Positions 9,188 to 18,184 of a DNA stretch of 64,000 bases are shown here, piece by piece. Source of the DNA: Anaerovibrio lipolyticus LB2005. GTDB lineage: Bacteria; Bacillota; Negativicutes; Selenomonadales; Selenomonadaceae. Where the stretch lies: contig NZ_JHYA01000002.1 of NCBI RefSeq assembly GCF_000621545.1, forward strand, positions 186,001 to 250,000. The letters are read 5' to 3'. The notes below the pieces were generated by a model that was not told the DNA's origin, searched no databases, and saw nothing but the letters and a program-made list of their open reading frames with translations. Position 1 is the stretch's first letter, and each line of letters starts with the position of its first letter. The position numbers and the translations under genes were made by a program.

Positions 9188-9997
9188 ATGAGGAAGCTTA
9201 TTTTTTTAGGTACTGGTAATGCCATGGTTACCAAGGTATTTAACACCTGTTTTCTGATTGAGACGTCAGATGGGCAGCTGTTTTTGACTGATGCTGGTGG
9301 CGGTAACGGAATACTTCGCCAGCTGGAGATGGCAGGGGCGGACTATAATAAGCTTCACCACATGTATATTACTCATGCCCATACTGATCATATTATGGGG
9401 GCAGTTTGGGTTATCAGAAAGATTGCTTCATTGATGAACAGCAGTAAATATGATGGTGAGTTTCATGTTTATTGCCATGATGAGGTGAAGGACATCCTTC
9501 TCAGCATGTGTGAAATGATGCTGAAGCGCAAGGATTTTGAACACATTGGTGATGATATTATTATTCATGAGATCTGGGATGGTCAGGTTATTGAGCTTCC
9601 TAATTTTGATATTAATGTATTTGATATTTATTCCACCAAGGCAAAGCAGTTTGGCTATCAACTCCAGTTTAAGGAGGATAATCTTATGATGACCTGTCTG
9701 GGAGATGAGCCATTTAGTGAAGGCTGTGAGGAATATGCCAAGGGGGCTGATTGGATGCTATCTGAGGCATTCTGCAAATATGGGGACAGGGAGATTTTCA
9801 AGCCTTATGAGAAGCATCACAGCACCTGCAAGGAGGCTGCTGAACTGGGCCAAAAACTCGAAGTGAAGAATCTGATCCTGTACCACACTGAGGACAAGAC
9901 AATCGATACCCGCAAAGCTGCATATACGGCAGAGGCAAAGCAGTATTTTGATGGCAATGTTTTCGTTCCTGATGATCTTGAAATTATCGAATTCTAA
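9188..9997 (+). CDS. Metallo-beta-lactamase-fold hydrolase, RNase Z-like
   Basis: A zinc-dependent hydrolase of the RNase Z / MBL superfamily. It starts with KLIFLGTGNAM, has the metal-binding motif THAHTDH near residue 65, a later Asp in CLGDEP, and a His late in the protein (LYHTED). At 269 residues it is shorter than full RNase Z and lacks an obvious exosite arm, so the substrate is uncertain. ATG 9188 follows GGGAGG. The gene stands alone between the lipid operon terminator and the RND control region. Confidence 0.75.
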   Translation: MRKLIFLGTGNAMVTKVFNTCFLIETSDGQLFLTDAGGGNGILRQLEMAGADYNKLHHMYITHAHTDHIMGAVWVIRKIASLMNSSKYDGEFHVYCHDEVKDILLSMCEMMLKRKDFEHIGDDIIIHEIWDGQVIELPNFDINVFDIYSTKAKQFGYQLQFKEDNLMMTCLGDEPFSEGCEEYAKGADWMLSEAFCKYGDREIFKPYEKHHSTCKEAAELGQKLEVKNLILYHTEDKTIDTRKAAYTAEAKQYFDGNVFVPDDLEIIEF

Positions 9998-10041
9998 TCA
10001 AAATTTAATCTTATTCTAACCGTATACATTTTGAAAAAACA

Positions 10042-10139
10042 TATAATAGGCTAGTAAGACTAGGTACGAGTTATATAAAAGCGTATAGTTCGTACCTAGT
10101 TTGCGTTGACAATGTTTTTCTTCTGCTGTAGCATATTAT
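10042..10139 (+). promoter_or_regulatory. RND pump control region: FapR-like dyad, inverted repeat and promoter
   Basis: A TATAAT at 10042-10047 is followed at 10051-10070 by CTAGTAAGACTAGGTACGAG, the same 20-bp layout as the fapR dyad. An 11-bp perfect inverted repeat, ACTAGGTACGA at 10059-10069 with its complement at 10090-10100, overlaps it. A second promoter, TTGACA (10106-10111) with a 17-bp spacer and a weak TAGCAT (10129-10134), follows directly. The repeat beside the -35 box suggests a repressor site. That FapR is the binding protein is inference from sequence likeness. Confidence 0.55.
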
Positions 10140-10207
10140 AGCGGAAGTTCGTTTTATTTAATATTGTTACACAAGTTTTTTATTATTTATATGAGGAGGA
10201 ATATGAC

Positions 10208-11377
10208 TTGTTATCTAAAAAAGGTATTGTAATATGTGTCGTTGCTGTTATTGCAGCAGTTATAGGCGGCTACATGTTCCTTATGTCACAGATGGCTGGC
10301 CAGCGGCAGGGTGGGGGAGCACCTCAGGTTAAGGCGATGAATGTTATTAAGCGTGATACCCCTGTTACTCTGGAATATCCGGGTACTGTTATTGGCAAGG
10401 ACACCACTAAGGTGACTTCCAAGGTTTCTGGTACTATTGTGGAAAAGTACATTAAGGGTGGTGATCAGGTTCAGGCTGGTCAGGCTTTGTACAGAATAGA
10501 TTCCAGAACATATCAGGCTGCTCTTTTGAATGCTCAGGCTAATCTCGCCCAGGCTCAGGCAAATCTTAATAATGCTAAAGTTGATTTGGCCAGAGATCAG
10601 CAGCTTTTTGCCGCTGAGGCTATTTCTGAGCAGGTCCTGACTAATCAGCAGGCTCAGGTGAATGCCCTTGCAGCAAATGTTTCCGCAATGGAGGCATTGG
10701 TTCAGACAGCACAGCAGAATCTTGATGATACAATAGTTTATGCTCCAATGAGCGGTAAGCTGTCTGTTGATGATGTGGCAGTTGGTACTTATGCGGCTGC
10801 TGGTACCACGGCTCTGGTTACTATTGGTACCAGTGATCCTATGATGGTACAGTTCAGTGTCAGCGAGGCTGAATATCTTAAGTATGTTGATAATTCTGTA
10901 GTTCCAGGTCAGGCTCTGCCAACTAAAAATGTTCGCATTGTTCTTTCTGATGGTAAGGAATATCCAGGCCTTGGTAATGTTGTGGCTGTTGACCGCGCTA
11001 TGGAGGGTAGCACATCTTCCCTTATGCTTAAGGCACAGTTTGATAATTCCAAGGGTGTCCTGATTCCAGGCATGTTTGCCCGTGCCCGTTTGGTGGGTGA
11101 TACCATCAAGGATGCCATTTTGGTTCCTCAGCGTTCCGTACAACAGCTTTTGGGTAAATCCTTTGTTATAGTTGTTGGAGAAGGCAACAAATCCGTTGTT
11201 GTCCCTGTAGAACTTGGCGAAAGTGTTGGAAGTTATTATGTAATTAAGAGTGGTCTCAACGGCAGCGAGCAGGTTGTGGTTGAGGGACTTACAAATCTTA
11301 CTGAGGGTGTAGAGATGGCAGTTACTACGGTTTCTGCAGATGACATGGGCTTCTCATTTGTTGAAAAGCACGAATAA
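10208..11377 (+). CDS. acrA: RND efflux periplasmic adaptor (membrane fusion protein), AcrA/MexA type
   Basis: Links the inner-membrane pump to an outer-membrane channel. It has an N-terminal membrane anchor (GIVICVVAVIAAVIGGYMFL), a lipoyl-type half-domain (VSGTIVEKYIKGGDQVQAG), an Ala/Gln-rich coiled-coil hairpin (about residues 95-180, repeating AQANLAQAQANL) and beta-barrel segments. There is no clear lipobox. The TTG start follows GAGGAGG. The 389 residues and the position 12 nt before the RND pump gene fix the role. No outer-membrane channel gene lies next to it, so the pump probably shares a channel encoded elsewhere. Confidence 0.9.
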   Translation: MLSKKGIVICVVAVIAAVIGGYMFLMSQMAGQRQGGGAPQVKAMNVIKRDTPVTLEYPGTVIGKDTTKVTSKVSGTIVEKYIKGGDQVQAGQALYRIDSRTYQAALLNAQANLAQAQANLNNAKVDLARDQQLFAAEAISEQVLTNQQAQVNALAANVSAMEALVQTAQQNLDDTIVYAPMSGKLSVDDVAVGTYAAAGTTALVTIGTSDPMMVQFSVSEAEYLKYVDNSVVPGQALPTKNVRIVLSDGKEYPGLGNVVAVDRAMEGSTSSLMLKAQFDNSKGVLIPGMFARARLVGDTIKDAILVPQRSVQQLLGKSFVIVVGEGNKSVVVPVELGESVGSYYVIKSGLNGSEQVVVEGLTNLTEGVEMAVTTVSADDMGFSFVEKHE

Positions 11378-11389
11378 GGGGGTAGACTG

Positions 11390-14300
11390 GTGTCTAAATT
11401 TTTCATACATAGACCAATATTTGCGATAGTTATATCCCTTATTATTGTAATTGGTGGTTTGATTTCTGCTTTTCAGCTTCCTATTGCCCAATATCCGCAG
11501 ATTGCACCGCCAACCATATCTGTAAGTACAACATATACAGGTGCAAATGCCAAGGTAGTAAATGAAACTGTTGCTCAGATTATTGAGCAGCAGGTTAACG
11601 GTGTTCAGGGGATGGATTATATGAATTCCAATGCTTCTGACTCCGGTTATTACTCCTTATCTGTTGTATTTGAGTTGGGTACTGATGGTGACATGGACGC
11701 AGTTAAGGTACAGAATGCTGTAGCTGTTGCAAATCCTACGTTGCCAGATACTGTAAAAACAGTAGGTGTTGTAACATCTAAATCTTCAAATACCATGGCC
11801 CTTATGGCGGCACTGGTATCTCCTGAAGGAACCTTCGACAGTACCTGGATAAAAAACTATTCAGATATCTATTTGATTGATAGAATTAAGCGCGTTGATG
11901 GTGTAGGTTCGGTACAGGCCTTTGGTGCTGACCATGCCTTGCGTATATGGTTGAATCCGGATCGTTTGGCAGAGCTGAATCTTACTGTAAGCGATATCAC
12001 CGCTGCTATTAATGAGCAGAATCTTCAGGCCCCTGCTGGTACCGTAGGTGCGTTGCCAATTCGCGACCAGCAGGAAAAGCAGTTCACCGGTAAAATTGAC
12101 GGTCGACTGGTTACCTCTGAAGAATTTGGTAACATTGTAATCAAGAGAGATCATAACGGTTCCATGGTGCATCTGAAGGATGTGGCCAGGGTAGAAAAGG
12201 GTGCCAAGCAGTATGCGGTTTTCTCCAAAATGAATGGTGCTCCTAATACAGTCGCTTTTGGTATACAGCTGACAGAAGATGCTAATACCATGACTACTGT
12301 AGCCGAGGTACGTGAGATTTTGGAAGAAGCGGAAAAATCCTTCCCTCCTGATTTAAAGCTGCAGTATATCGTAGATACGACAGATTTTATCGGTTCCTCC
12401 ATCAAGGAAGTAGTTGAGACCTTCGTAGAGGCGCTCTTGCTGGTAGTATTGGTTGTATTTATATTCCTTCAGAACTGGCGGGCAACCTTGATTCCATTGT
12501 TGGCTGTTCCAGTATCTCTTATTGGTACCTTTATTGCCTTTATAATTTTGGGCTTCTCCATTAATACTCTGACCCTGTTTGCTATGGTATTGGCCATAGG
12601 TCTGGTAGTTGATGATGCTATCGTTGTTATCGAGAATGTAGAGCATCACATGAGTACCGGCCTTACCCCTATTGATGCCACTGAGCGTGCTATGGATGAG
12701 GTTCAGGGACCGGTAGTAGCCATTGCCTTTGTATTGGCTGCCGTATTCATACCAGTTGCTTTCCTGGGTGGCATGATGGGTGTATTGTATCGACAGTTCG
12801 CTTTGACCATTGCTATCTCCATGGCGTTGTCAGCCTTTGTGGCGTTGACTCTTACACCGGCCTTATGTGCAATGATTCTTAAACCAGTGGATTATGATGC
12901 CAAGCAGGAAAGAGATAGCAGTGTATTAGACCGGTTCTTTAAAAAGTTTAATGATAAGTTCAATGAAATTCGCATCAGCTATCAGGGGGTAGTTGGCTGG
13001 TTCATTGGAAATGCCAAGTATGCAGTAATACTAATCGTTATTATAACGGGTCTTACGGGCCTGCTTTATAAGATTGTGCCTAGTACCTTCGTTCCTGATG
13101 AGGACCAGGGGTATTATGCGATTTCCGTAACCCTGCCAGAGGGTACATCTATTAATCAGACATCCATTACAATGGATAATGTATCCACTGCAGTAAAGGG
13201 AATGGATGGTATTGAAAATGTTATTGCCATCACTGGTTTTGATATTTTCTCCTTTGGTACTAAATCAAATGCCGGAACTATGTTCGTCGGCTTGAAAAAT
13301 TGGGATGACCGAACCACACCTGATTTGTCCATTAATGCCCTTATTGGAAAAACCTTTGCTGTAGGTGCTAAGGTTGCCCCAGAGGCCCAAGTTGTAGCAT
13401 TCAATATGCCGGCGTTGCCAGGTCTTGGTAACGTAGGTGGTTGGCAGATGGAGCTTCAGGATTTGTCTGGACATACCGATGAAGAATTAAATGAGGTTTC
13501 CCAGAAAATCGTGGCTGCTGCAAATCAGCGTCCCGAGTTGCAGGGTGTCCGTTCAACATTTAAGGTTAATTCTCCTATTGTACAGTATGATGTTGACCGT
13601 GATAAAGCCAAGAGCCTTGGTGTTCAGCTGTCTGATATCTTTAATACCATGCAGGTATTCTATGGTGGTAATCAGATAAATGACTTTAATGAATTTGGTC
13701 GAAGCTACAAGGTTATGTTGCAGGCGGATAAGGCATATCGTACTGCTGCCGATGACATGCGGTTTATGTTTGTCCGCAACAGCTCTGGAGAGATGATTCC
13801 TTTGGAGTCATTACTTACTCCTAGAATGAGTACAGCTCCTTCTATTGTACATCGTTTCAATGCTTCCAAGGCTGTATCCTTCCAGGGTAATGCCGCTAGT
13901 GGGTATTCTTCTGGTCAGGCTATTGCTGCAATGGAAGAAATTGTAAATGAAGTTGCGCCTAACGGCTATCATATTGAGTGGTCCGGTCAGGCACGTGAGG
14001 AAATCAAGAGTGGCGATTCCACTGGTAAAGTATTGGCATTGGCCCTCGTCTTTGTATTCCTTTGTCTGGCAGCTCTCTATGAAAGCTGGAGCGTACCATT
14101 TGCCGTTATTCTTTGCGTACCGGTAGGTATATTTGGTGCCCTGTTCTCTGAATTGGCTGTCAGCTTGTTGGAGACCTTGACTGTGGGTCCTAATGCAGGC
14201 CTTCAGAATAGTGTGTATATGCAGATCGGCGTAATCATGCTCATCGGTTTGTCGGCCAAAAATGCGATTTTGATCGTAGAATTTGCCAAGGCCCGTGCTG

Positions 14301-14593
14301 ATATGGGTATGAATCCTCTGAAGGCAGCTATTGAAGCCGCCGGACTCCGTCTTCGTCCTATTCTCATGACCTCCTTTGCATTTATCATCGGCTGTCTGCC
14401 ATTGGCAGTAGCCTCTGGTGCAGGTGCAGCGGCTCGTAATGGTATGGGTGTTGCCGTAGTTGGTGGTATGTTATTTGCAACCTTTATTGGTATTTTCATT
14501 ATTCCAACCTTCTACATTATCACTGTTCGGTTTGCCGATATGGTGGGCTGGAACAAGAAGAAAAAGAATGAACATGATAAGAGGTTTGTATAA
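11390..14593 (+). CDS. acrB: RND multidrug efflux transporter, HAE1 family (AcrB type)
   Basis: Proton-driven inner-membrane exporter. It starts with the family signature FFIHRPIFAIVISL and runs 1067 residues with the usual duplicated layout of two large periplasmic loops and twelve membrane segments. The proton-relay pair is Asp408-Asp409 (VVDDAIVVIEN), and the matching Lys is near residue 957 (SAKNAILIVEF). The GTG start follows GGGGG. It is in an operon with the adaptor. Presence of an HAE1 pump supports an organism with two membranes. Confidence 0.94.
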   Translation: MSKFFIHRPIFAIVISLIIVIGGLISAFQLPIAQYPQIAPPTISVSTTYTGANAKVVNETVAQIIEQQVNGVQGMDYMNSNASDSGYYSLSVVFELGTDGDMDAVKVQNAVAVANPTLPDTVKTVGVVTSKSSNTMALMAALVSPEGTFDSTWIKNYSDIYLIDRIKRVDGVGSVQAFGADHALRIWLNPDRLAELNLTVSDITAAINEQNLQAPAGTVGALPIRDQQEKQFTGKIDGRLVTSEEFGNIVIKRDHNGSMVHLKDVARVEKGAKQYAVFSKMNGAPNTVAFGIQLTEDANTMTTVAEVREILEEAEKSFPPDLKLQYIVDTTDFIGSSIKEVVETFVEALLLVVLVVFIFLQNWRATLIPLLAVPVSLIGTFIAFIILGFSINTLTLFAMVLAIGLVVDDAIVVIENVEHHMSTGLTPIDATERAMDEVQGPVVAIAFVLAAVFIPVAFLGGMMGVLYRQFALTIAISMALSAFVALTLTPALCAMILKPVDYDAKQERDSSVLDRFFKKFNDKFNEIRISYQGVVGWFIGNAKYAVILIVIITGLTGLLYKIVPSTFVPDEDQGYYAISVTLPEGTSINQTSITMDNVSTAVKGMDGIENVIAITGFDIFSFGTKSNAGTMFVGLKNWDDRTTPDLSINALIGKTFAVGAKVAPEAQVVAFNMPALPGLGNVGGWQMELQDLSGHTDEELNEVSQKIVAAANQRPELQGVRSTFKVNSPIVQYDVDRDKAKSLGVQLSDIFNTMQVFYGGNQINDFNEFGRSYKVMLQADKAYRTAADDMRFMFVRNSSGEMIPLESLLTPRMSTAPSIVHRFNASKAVSFQGNAASGYSSGQAIAAMEEIVNEVAPNGYHIEWSGQAREEIKSGDSTGKVLALALVFVFLCLAALYESWSVPFAVILCVPVGIFGALFSELAVSLLETLTVGPNAGLQNSVYMQIGVIMLIGLSAKNAILIVEFAKARADMGMNPLKAAIEAAGLRLRPILMTSFAFIIGCLPLAVASGAGAAARNGMGVAVVGGMLFATFIGIFIIPTFYIITVRFADMVGWNKKKKNEHDKRFV

Positions 14594-14621
14594 AATATAA
14601 TACCATTTAATAAAATGAAGC

Positions 14622-14658
14622 TATTTTTAATAAATAGCTTCATTTTTTAGTTATAAAG
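14622..14658 (+). terminator. Terminator of the RND operon
   Basis: A 15-bp stem (14622-14636 with 14642-14656, core GAAGCTATTT / AAATAGCTTC) closes a short loop and runs into a T tract. Confidence 0.9.
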
Positions 14659-14718
14659 AGGTATAATGTAAAGGTAATAAATAGGTGGATAATATTTTTA
14701 CCAGTGTAAGAATAGGTA

Positions 14719-14785
14719 TTGTATTAAAAACTTTTGTTTGGTATAATACATAGCAGTGAAACGAAAATATAGAATGGATATTCTA
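14719..14785 (+). promoter_or_regulatory. recA promoter with a downstream palindrome
   Basis: TTGTAT (14719-14724), a 17-bp spacer and TATAAT (14742-14747) form a good promoter. About 23 nt after the -10 box lies the perfect 16-bp palindrome TAGAATGGATATTCTA (14770-14785). It does not match the Bacillus LexA box (GAAC-N4-GTTC) but sits where an SOS operator would be expected. LexA binding is inference. Confidence 0.6.
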
Positions 14786-14823
14786 AAAATAATCATGTTA
14801 ACATAGAAGGGAGTTTAGTGTTA

Positions 14824-15867
14824 ATGGAGAAGGAAGAAGCGTTAAAAAGTGCTTTGAAGCAGATTGAAAAGGATTATGGTAAGGGAGCTATTATGCGTCT
14901 TGGCGATGCTGCCAACAACATGAACGTGGAGGTTATTCCTACAGGTATCCTACCGTTAGATATAGCCTTAGGTGTAGGCGGTATTCCTCGTGGACGTATC
15001 ATTGAGATTTATGGTCCGGAATCATCTGGTAAAACCACAGTTACTTTGCACATGATTGCCGAGGCACAGAAAAATGGTGGTATTGCGGCATTTATTGATG
15101 CGGAGCATGCCTTGGACCCTGTATATGCCAAGAAGCTGGGGGTAGATATCGATAACCTGCTGATTTCCCAGCCAGATACTGGTGAGCAGGCACTGGAGAT
15201 TGCTGAAGCCCTTGTTCGCAGTGGTGCCATTGACATTATTGTAGTGGATTCCGTAGCGGCTTTGGTACCAAAGGCTGAAATAGAAGGCGAAATGGGTGAT
15301 GCCCATGTGGGACTTTTAGCTCGTCTTATGAGTCAGGCTATGCGCAAACTTACAGGCGTTATCAGTAAGTCCCGTACTACGGCTATATTCATTAACCAGA
15401 TTCGTGAGAAGGTCGGCGTTATGTATGGTAACCCTGAGGTTACTACTGGTGGTCGTGCATTGAAATTCTATGCCTCTGTTCGTCTTGATGTACGAAAATA
15501 TGATACTGTCAAGCAGGGAACCAATGTATTGGGAAACAGAACCAGAGTCAAGGTTGTAAAGAATAAGGTGGCTCCACCGTTTAAGGTTGCTGAGTTTGAT
15601 ATTATGTATGGTGAAGGTGTGTCACGTGAAAGCAGCCTTATAGATATCGCAGCTGATTTGGAAATCCTCCAGAAGAGCGGCTCCTGGTATTCTTACAATG
15701 ATACTCGCCTGGGTCAGGGTAAGGACACTGTTAAGGAGATTTTGAGAAATCAGCCAGAGCTCTTTGAGGAAATAGAAGGTAAGGTTCATGAAATGCTGAA
15801 GGATGAAGCTGTTTTGCAGAAGCTGACTTCACCAAGCAAGAAGTCTAAGGCTGGCAGTGATGATTAA
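14824..15867 (+). CDS. recA: Recombinase RecA
   Basis: DNA strand-exchange ATPase and SOS co-protease. The Walker A motif GPESSGKTT is near residue 65, the RecA signature [13 protein letters not shown] is in the middle, and the acidic/basic tail is present. I take ATG 14824 ([16 protein letters not shown]), 10 nt after GGGAG, as the start; GTG 14818 would add two residues and is too close to that site. The end overlaps recX by 8 nt. Confidence 0.97.
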   Translation: MEKEEALKSALKQIEKDYGKGAIMRLGDAANNMNVEVIPTGILPLDIALGVGGIPRGRIIEIYGPESSGKTTVTLHMIAEAQKNGGIAAFIDAEHALDPVYAKKLGVDIDNLLISQPDTGEQALEIAEALVRSGAIDIIVVDSVAALVPKAEIEGEMGDAHVGLLARLMSQAMRKLTGVISKSRTTAIFINQIREKVGVMYGNPEVTTGGRALKFYASVRLDVRKYDTVKQGTNVLGNRTRVKVVKNKVAPPFKVAEFDIMYGEGVSRESSLIDIAADLEILQKSGSWYSYNDTRLGQGKDTVKEILRNQPELFEEIEGKVHEMLKDEAVLQKLTSPSKKSKAGSDD

Positions 15868-16348
15868 TAAAACCTCCCGTGGTAAAAATAAACCTAAGCC
15901 ATCGGCAAAGGCCAAGGCGGTGGATTTACTCTCCAGAAGTGATCAAAGCGTAAGACGGCTTACGGAAAAGCTCACAAGGAAGGAATACAGTGAGGATGAG
16001 ATTAAGGAGACTATAGAGTGGCTTCGGGACAAGCACTATATAGATGACGAGGCGGGCTGCAGAAGGCGCTTTGAATACCTTTATGAGTCCTCCAGCTATA
16101 GTGTGAAGCAGATTTGCGCAAAGCTGATGCAAAAGGGTTATGACAGTAGCCTGGTCCGTTCCTGTGTCCCTGATGACATATATGCTAGGGAGCTTGAAAA
16201 GGCGGGCAGAGTAGTAAGGAGCAGATTTAAGCCTGGGGCAGATTTTCGGAAAATGCAGCAGTATATGTATGGCAAGGGATTTGACTACAGTGCTGCCAGA
16301 GATGCCATTGATGATTATCGCCAGGAGTGGCCTGAGGAAGATGAATAA
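15860..16348 (+). CDS. recX: Regulatory protein RecX
   Basis: Binds RecA and modulates its filaments. The 162 residues are made of the three-helix RecX repeats, for example [19 protein letters not shown] and [19 protein letters not shown], and a third C-terminal repeat. ATG 15860 lies inside the end of recA (ATGATTAATAA), so translation is coupled. The basic N-terminal tail ([17 protein letters not shown]) is longer than usual. Confidence 0.9.
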   Translation: MINKTSRGKNKPKPSAKAKAVDLLSRSDQSVRRLTEKLTRKEYSEDEIKETIEWLRDKHYIDDEAGCRRRFEYLYESSSYSVKQICAKLMQKGYDSSLVRSCVPDDIYARELEKAGRVVRSRFKPGADFRKMQQYMYGKGFDYSAARDAIDDYRQEWPEEDE

Positions 16349-16356
16349 TGATTTTT

Positions 16357-16387
16357 AGGGGATTGCCTTAGGCAGTCTCCTTTATTT
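16357..16387 (+). terminator. Terminator of recA-recX
   Basis: AGGGGATTGCC (16357-16367) pairs with GGCAGTCTCCT (16371-16381) around a 3-nt loop, followed by TTATTTTT. Confidence 0.85.
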
Positions 16388-16461
16388 TTCCATTTAGGAT
16401 GGAAAAATTTGTATAACTGGGGTATAATGTTCTAGACTAAAATTGAAGGAGGCTAAAGCTC

Positions 16462-18006
16462 TTGGCAAACGAAATGATACTGGTATTGGATTTTGGTGGT
16501 CAGTATAATCAGCTGATTGCCCGTCGTGTTCGTGAGTGTAATGTATACTGTGAGGTTCACCCTAATACTTTAAGCATCGAGAAGATTAAGGAAATGAACC
16601 CTAAAGGCATTATTTTTACTGGCGGTCCAAACAGCGTATATAAACCTGAGTCTGCTACCATTAGCACTGAAATATTTGAATTGGGTGTGCCTGTTCTGGG
16701 TATTTGCTATGGTTCCCAGCTCATTGCCCATCTTCTTGGAGGCAAGGTGGACACCGCCCCTGTTAGTGAGTATGGCAAGACAGAGGTTGCTATCAAGAGT
16801 TCTTCTTCAAAATTATTTGATGGCGTTTCCAGCAAGACTATCTGTTGGATGAGTCATACCGATTATATTTCCAAGGCTCCTGAGGGCTTTGAGATTACTG
16901 CTGATACTCCTGTATGCCCTGTAGCTGGTATGGAGGATGAGAAGCGTAAGATTTATGCTGTACAGTTCCATCCAGAGGTCCTTCATTCCGTGGAAGGCTC
17001 TAAGATGCTCAGTAACTTTGTCTACAAGGTTTGTGAATGCGCTGGTGACTGGCGCATGGATTCCTTTGTGGCAACTACAATTAAGCAGCTGAAGGAGAAG
17101 ATCGGTAGCGGCAAGGCACTGTGTGCTCTTTCCGGCGGTGTAGATTCCTCTGTGGCAGCTGTTCTCATGTCAAAGGCTATTGGCAAGCAGCTTACCTGCG
17201 TATTTGTAGATCACGGACTTCTCCGCAAGGATGAAGGGGATCAGGTGGAGGCTGTCTTTGGCCCAGATGGTCCTTATGATTTGAACTTTATCCGGGTTAA
17301 TGCCCAGGAGCGCTTCTATGAAAAGCTCAAGGGTGTAACTGAGCCAGAGGCAAAGCGTAAGATTATCGGTGAGGAGTTCATCCGTGTATTTGAGGAAGAG
17401 GCCAAGAAAATTGGTGCTGTTGACTTCCTGGTACAGGGTACTATTTATCCGGATGTAATTGAAAGTGGACTTGGAAAATCTGCTGTTATAAAATCCCATC
17501 ATAATGTGGGTGGTTTGCCAGATTATGTAGATTTTAAGGAAATTGTGGAGCCACTTCGTCTTCTCTTTAAGGATGAGGTTCGTAAGGCTGGCCGTGAGCT
17601 GGAGATTCCAGAATATCTGGTAAATCGTCAGCCGTTCCCAGGTCCTGGCCTCGGTATCCGTATTATTGGCGAGGTAACTGCTGAGAAGGTAAAAATCGTT
17701 CAGGATGCTGACGCAATTTATCGTGAGGAAATTGCAAAGGCTGGGGTGGACAAGAACTTGGGCCAGTATTTTGCAGCACTCACCAATATGCGCTCTGTAG
17801 GCGTAATGGGTGACTTCAGAACCTACGATTATGCTATTGCCCTTAGAGCTGTAATGACCAGCGACTTTATGACCGCTGAAAGCGCACAGATTCCATGGGA
17901 GGTTCTTCACAAGGTTACCAACCGCATCGTAAACGAGGTAAAGGGTGTAAACCGTGTAATGTATGATTGCACCAGTAAACCACCTGCTACTATAGAGTTT
18001 GAATAA
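16462..18006 (+). CDS. guaA: GMP synthase (glutamine-hydrolysing)
   Basis: Converts XMP to GMP using glutamine and ATP. The class I amidotransferase domain (about 1-195) has its nucleophile Cys in GICYGSQ and its His in FHPEV. The ATP pyrophosphatase domain has the P-loop [10 protein letters not shown], and the C-terminal dimerisation domain ends with the expected [11 protein letters not shown]. The TTG start follows AAGGAGG. The 514 residues are normal. It has its own TATAAT box (16423-16428) and terminator. Confidence 0.97.
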   Translation: MANEMILVLDFGGQYNQLIARRVRECNVYCEVHPNTLSIEKIKEMNPKGIIFTGGPNSVYKPESATISTEIFELGVPVLGICYGSQLIAHLLGGKVDTAPVSEYGKTEVAIKSSSSKLFDGVSSKTICWMSHTDYISKAPEGFEITADTPVCPVAGMEDEKRKIYAVQFHPEVLHSVEGSKMLSNFVYKVCECAGDWRMDSFVATTIKQLKEKIGSGKALCALSGGVDSSVAAVLMSKAIGKQLTCVFVDHGLLRKDEGDQVEAVFGPDGPYDLNFIRVNAQERFYEKLKGVTEPEAKRKIIGEEFIRVFEEEAKKIGAVDFLVQGTIYPDVIESGLGKSAVIKSHHNVGGLPDYVDFKEIVEPLRLLFKDEVRKAGRELEIPEYLVNRQPFPGPGLGIRIIGEVTAEKVKIVQDADAIYREEIAKAGVDKNLGQYFAALTNMRSVGVMGDFRTYDYAIALRAVMTSDFMTAESAQIPWEVLHKVTNRIVNEVKGVNRVMYDCTSKPPATIEFE

Positions 18007-18012
18007 AATGCA

Positions 18013-18060
18013 AAAATTCCTACAAAACGTGATTTTTAGCGGTTTGTAGGGATTTTTTTA
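18013..18060 (+). terminator. Terminator after guaA
   Basis: An imperfect stem of about 14 bp (AATTCCTACAAAACG with CGGTTTGTAGGGATT) is followed by seven T. It marks the end of the core-gene stretch before the accessory island. Confidence 0.88.
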
Positions 18061-18095
18061 TTGGCATTGGCGTTTATTCTGTTGTACTTATATGG

Positions 18096-18161
18096 TTTAA
18101 CTCGATTTTAACTCGATTTTAACTCGACAAATATAATATACCGAATTATAATTGAGTTAAA
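18096..18161 (+). repeat. Three phased direct repeats plus one inverted copy at the island promoter
   Basis: TTTAACTCGA occurs three times at exactly 11-bp intervals (18096-18105, 18107-18116, 18118-18127). An inverted copy with one mismatch (TTGAGTTAAA) lies at 18152-18161. A TATAAT box (18132-18137) sits between them, 5 bp after the last direct copy. The helical phasing and the flanking of the -10 box suggest cooperative binding by a regulator, most simply by the helix-turn-helix product of the first gene at 18185. The binding protein is inference. Confidence 0.7.
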
Positions 18162-18184
18162 ATATAGTGGGGGAGGGATTAAAA

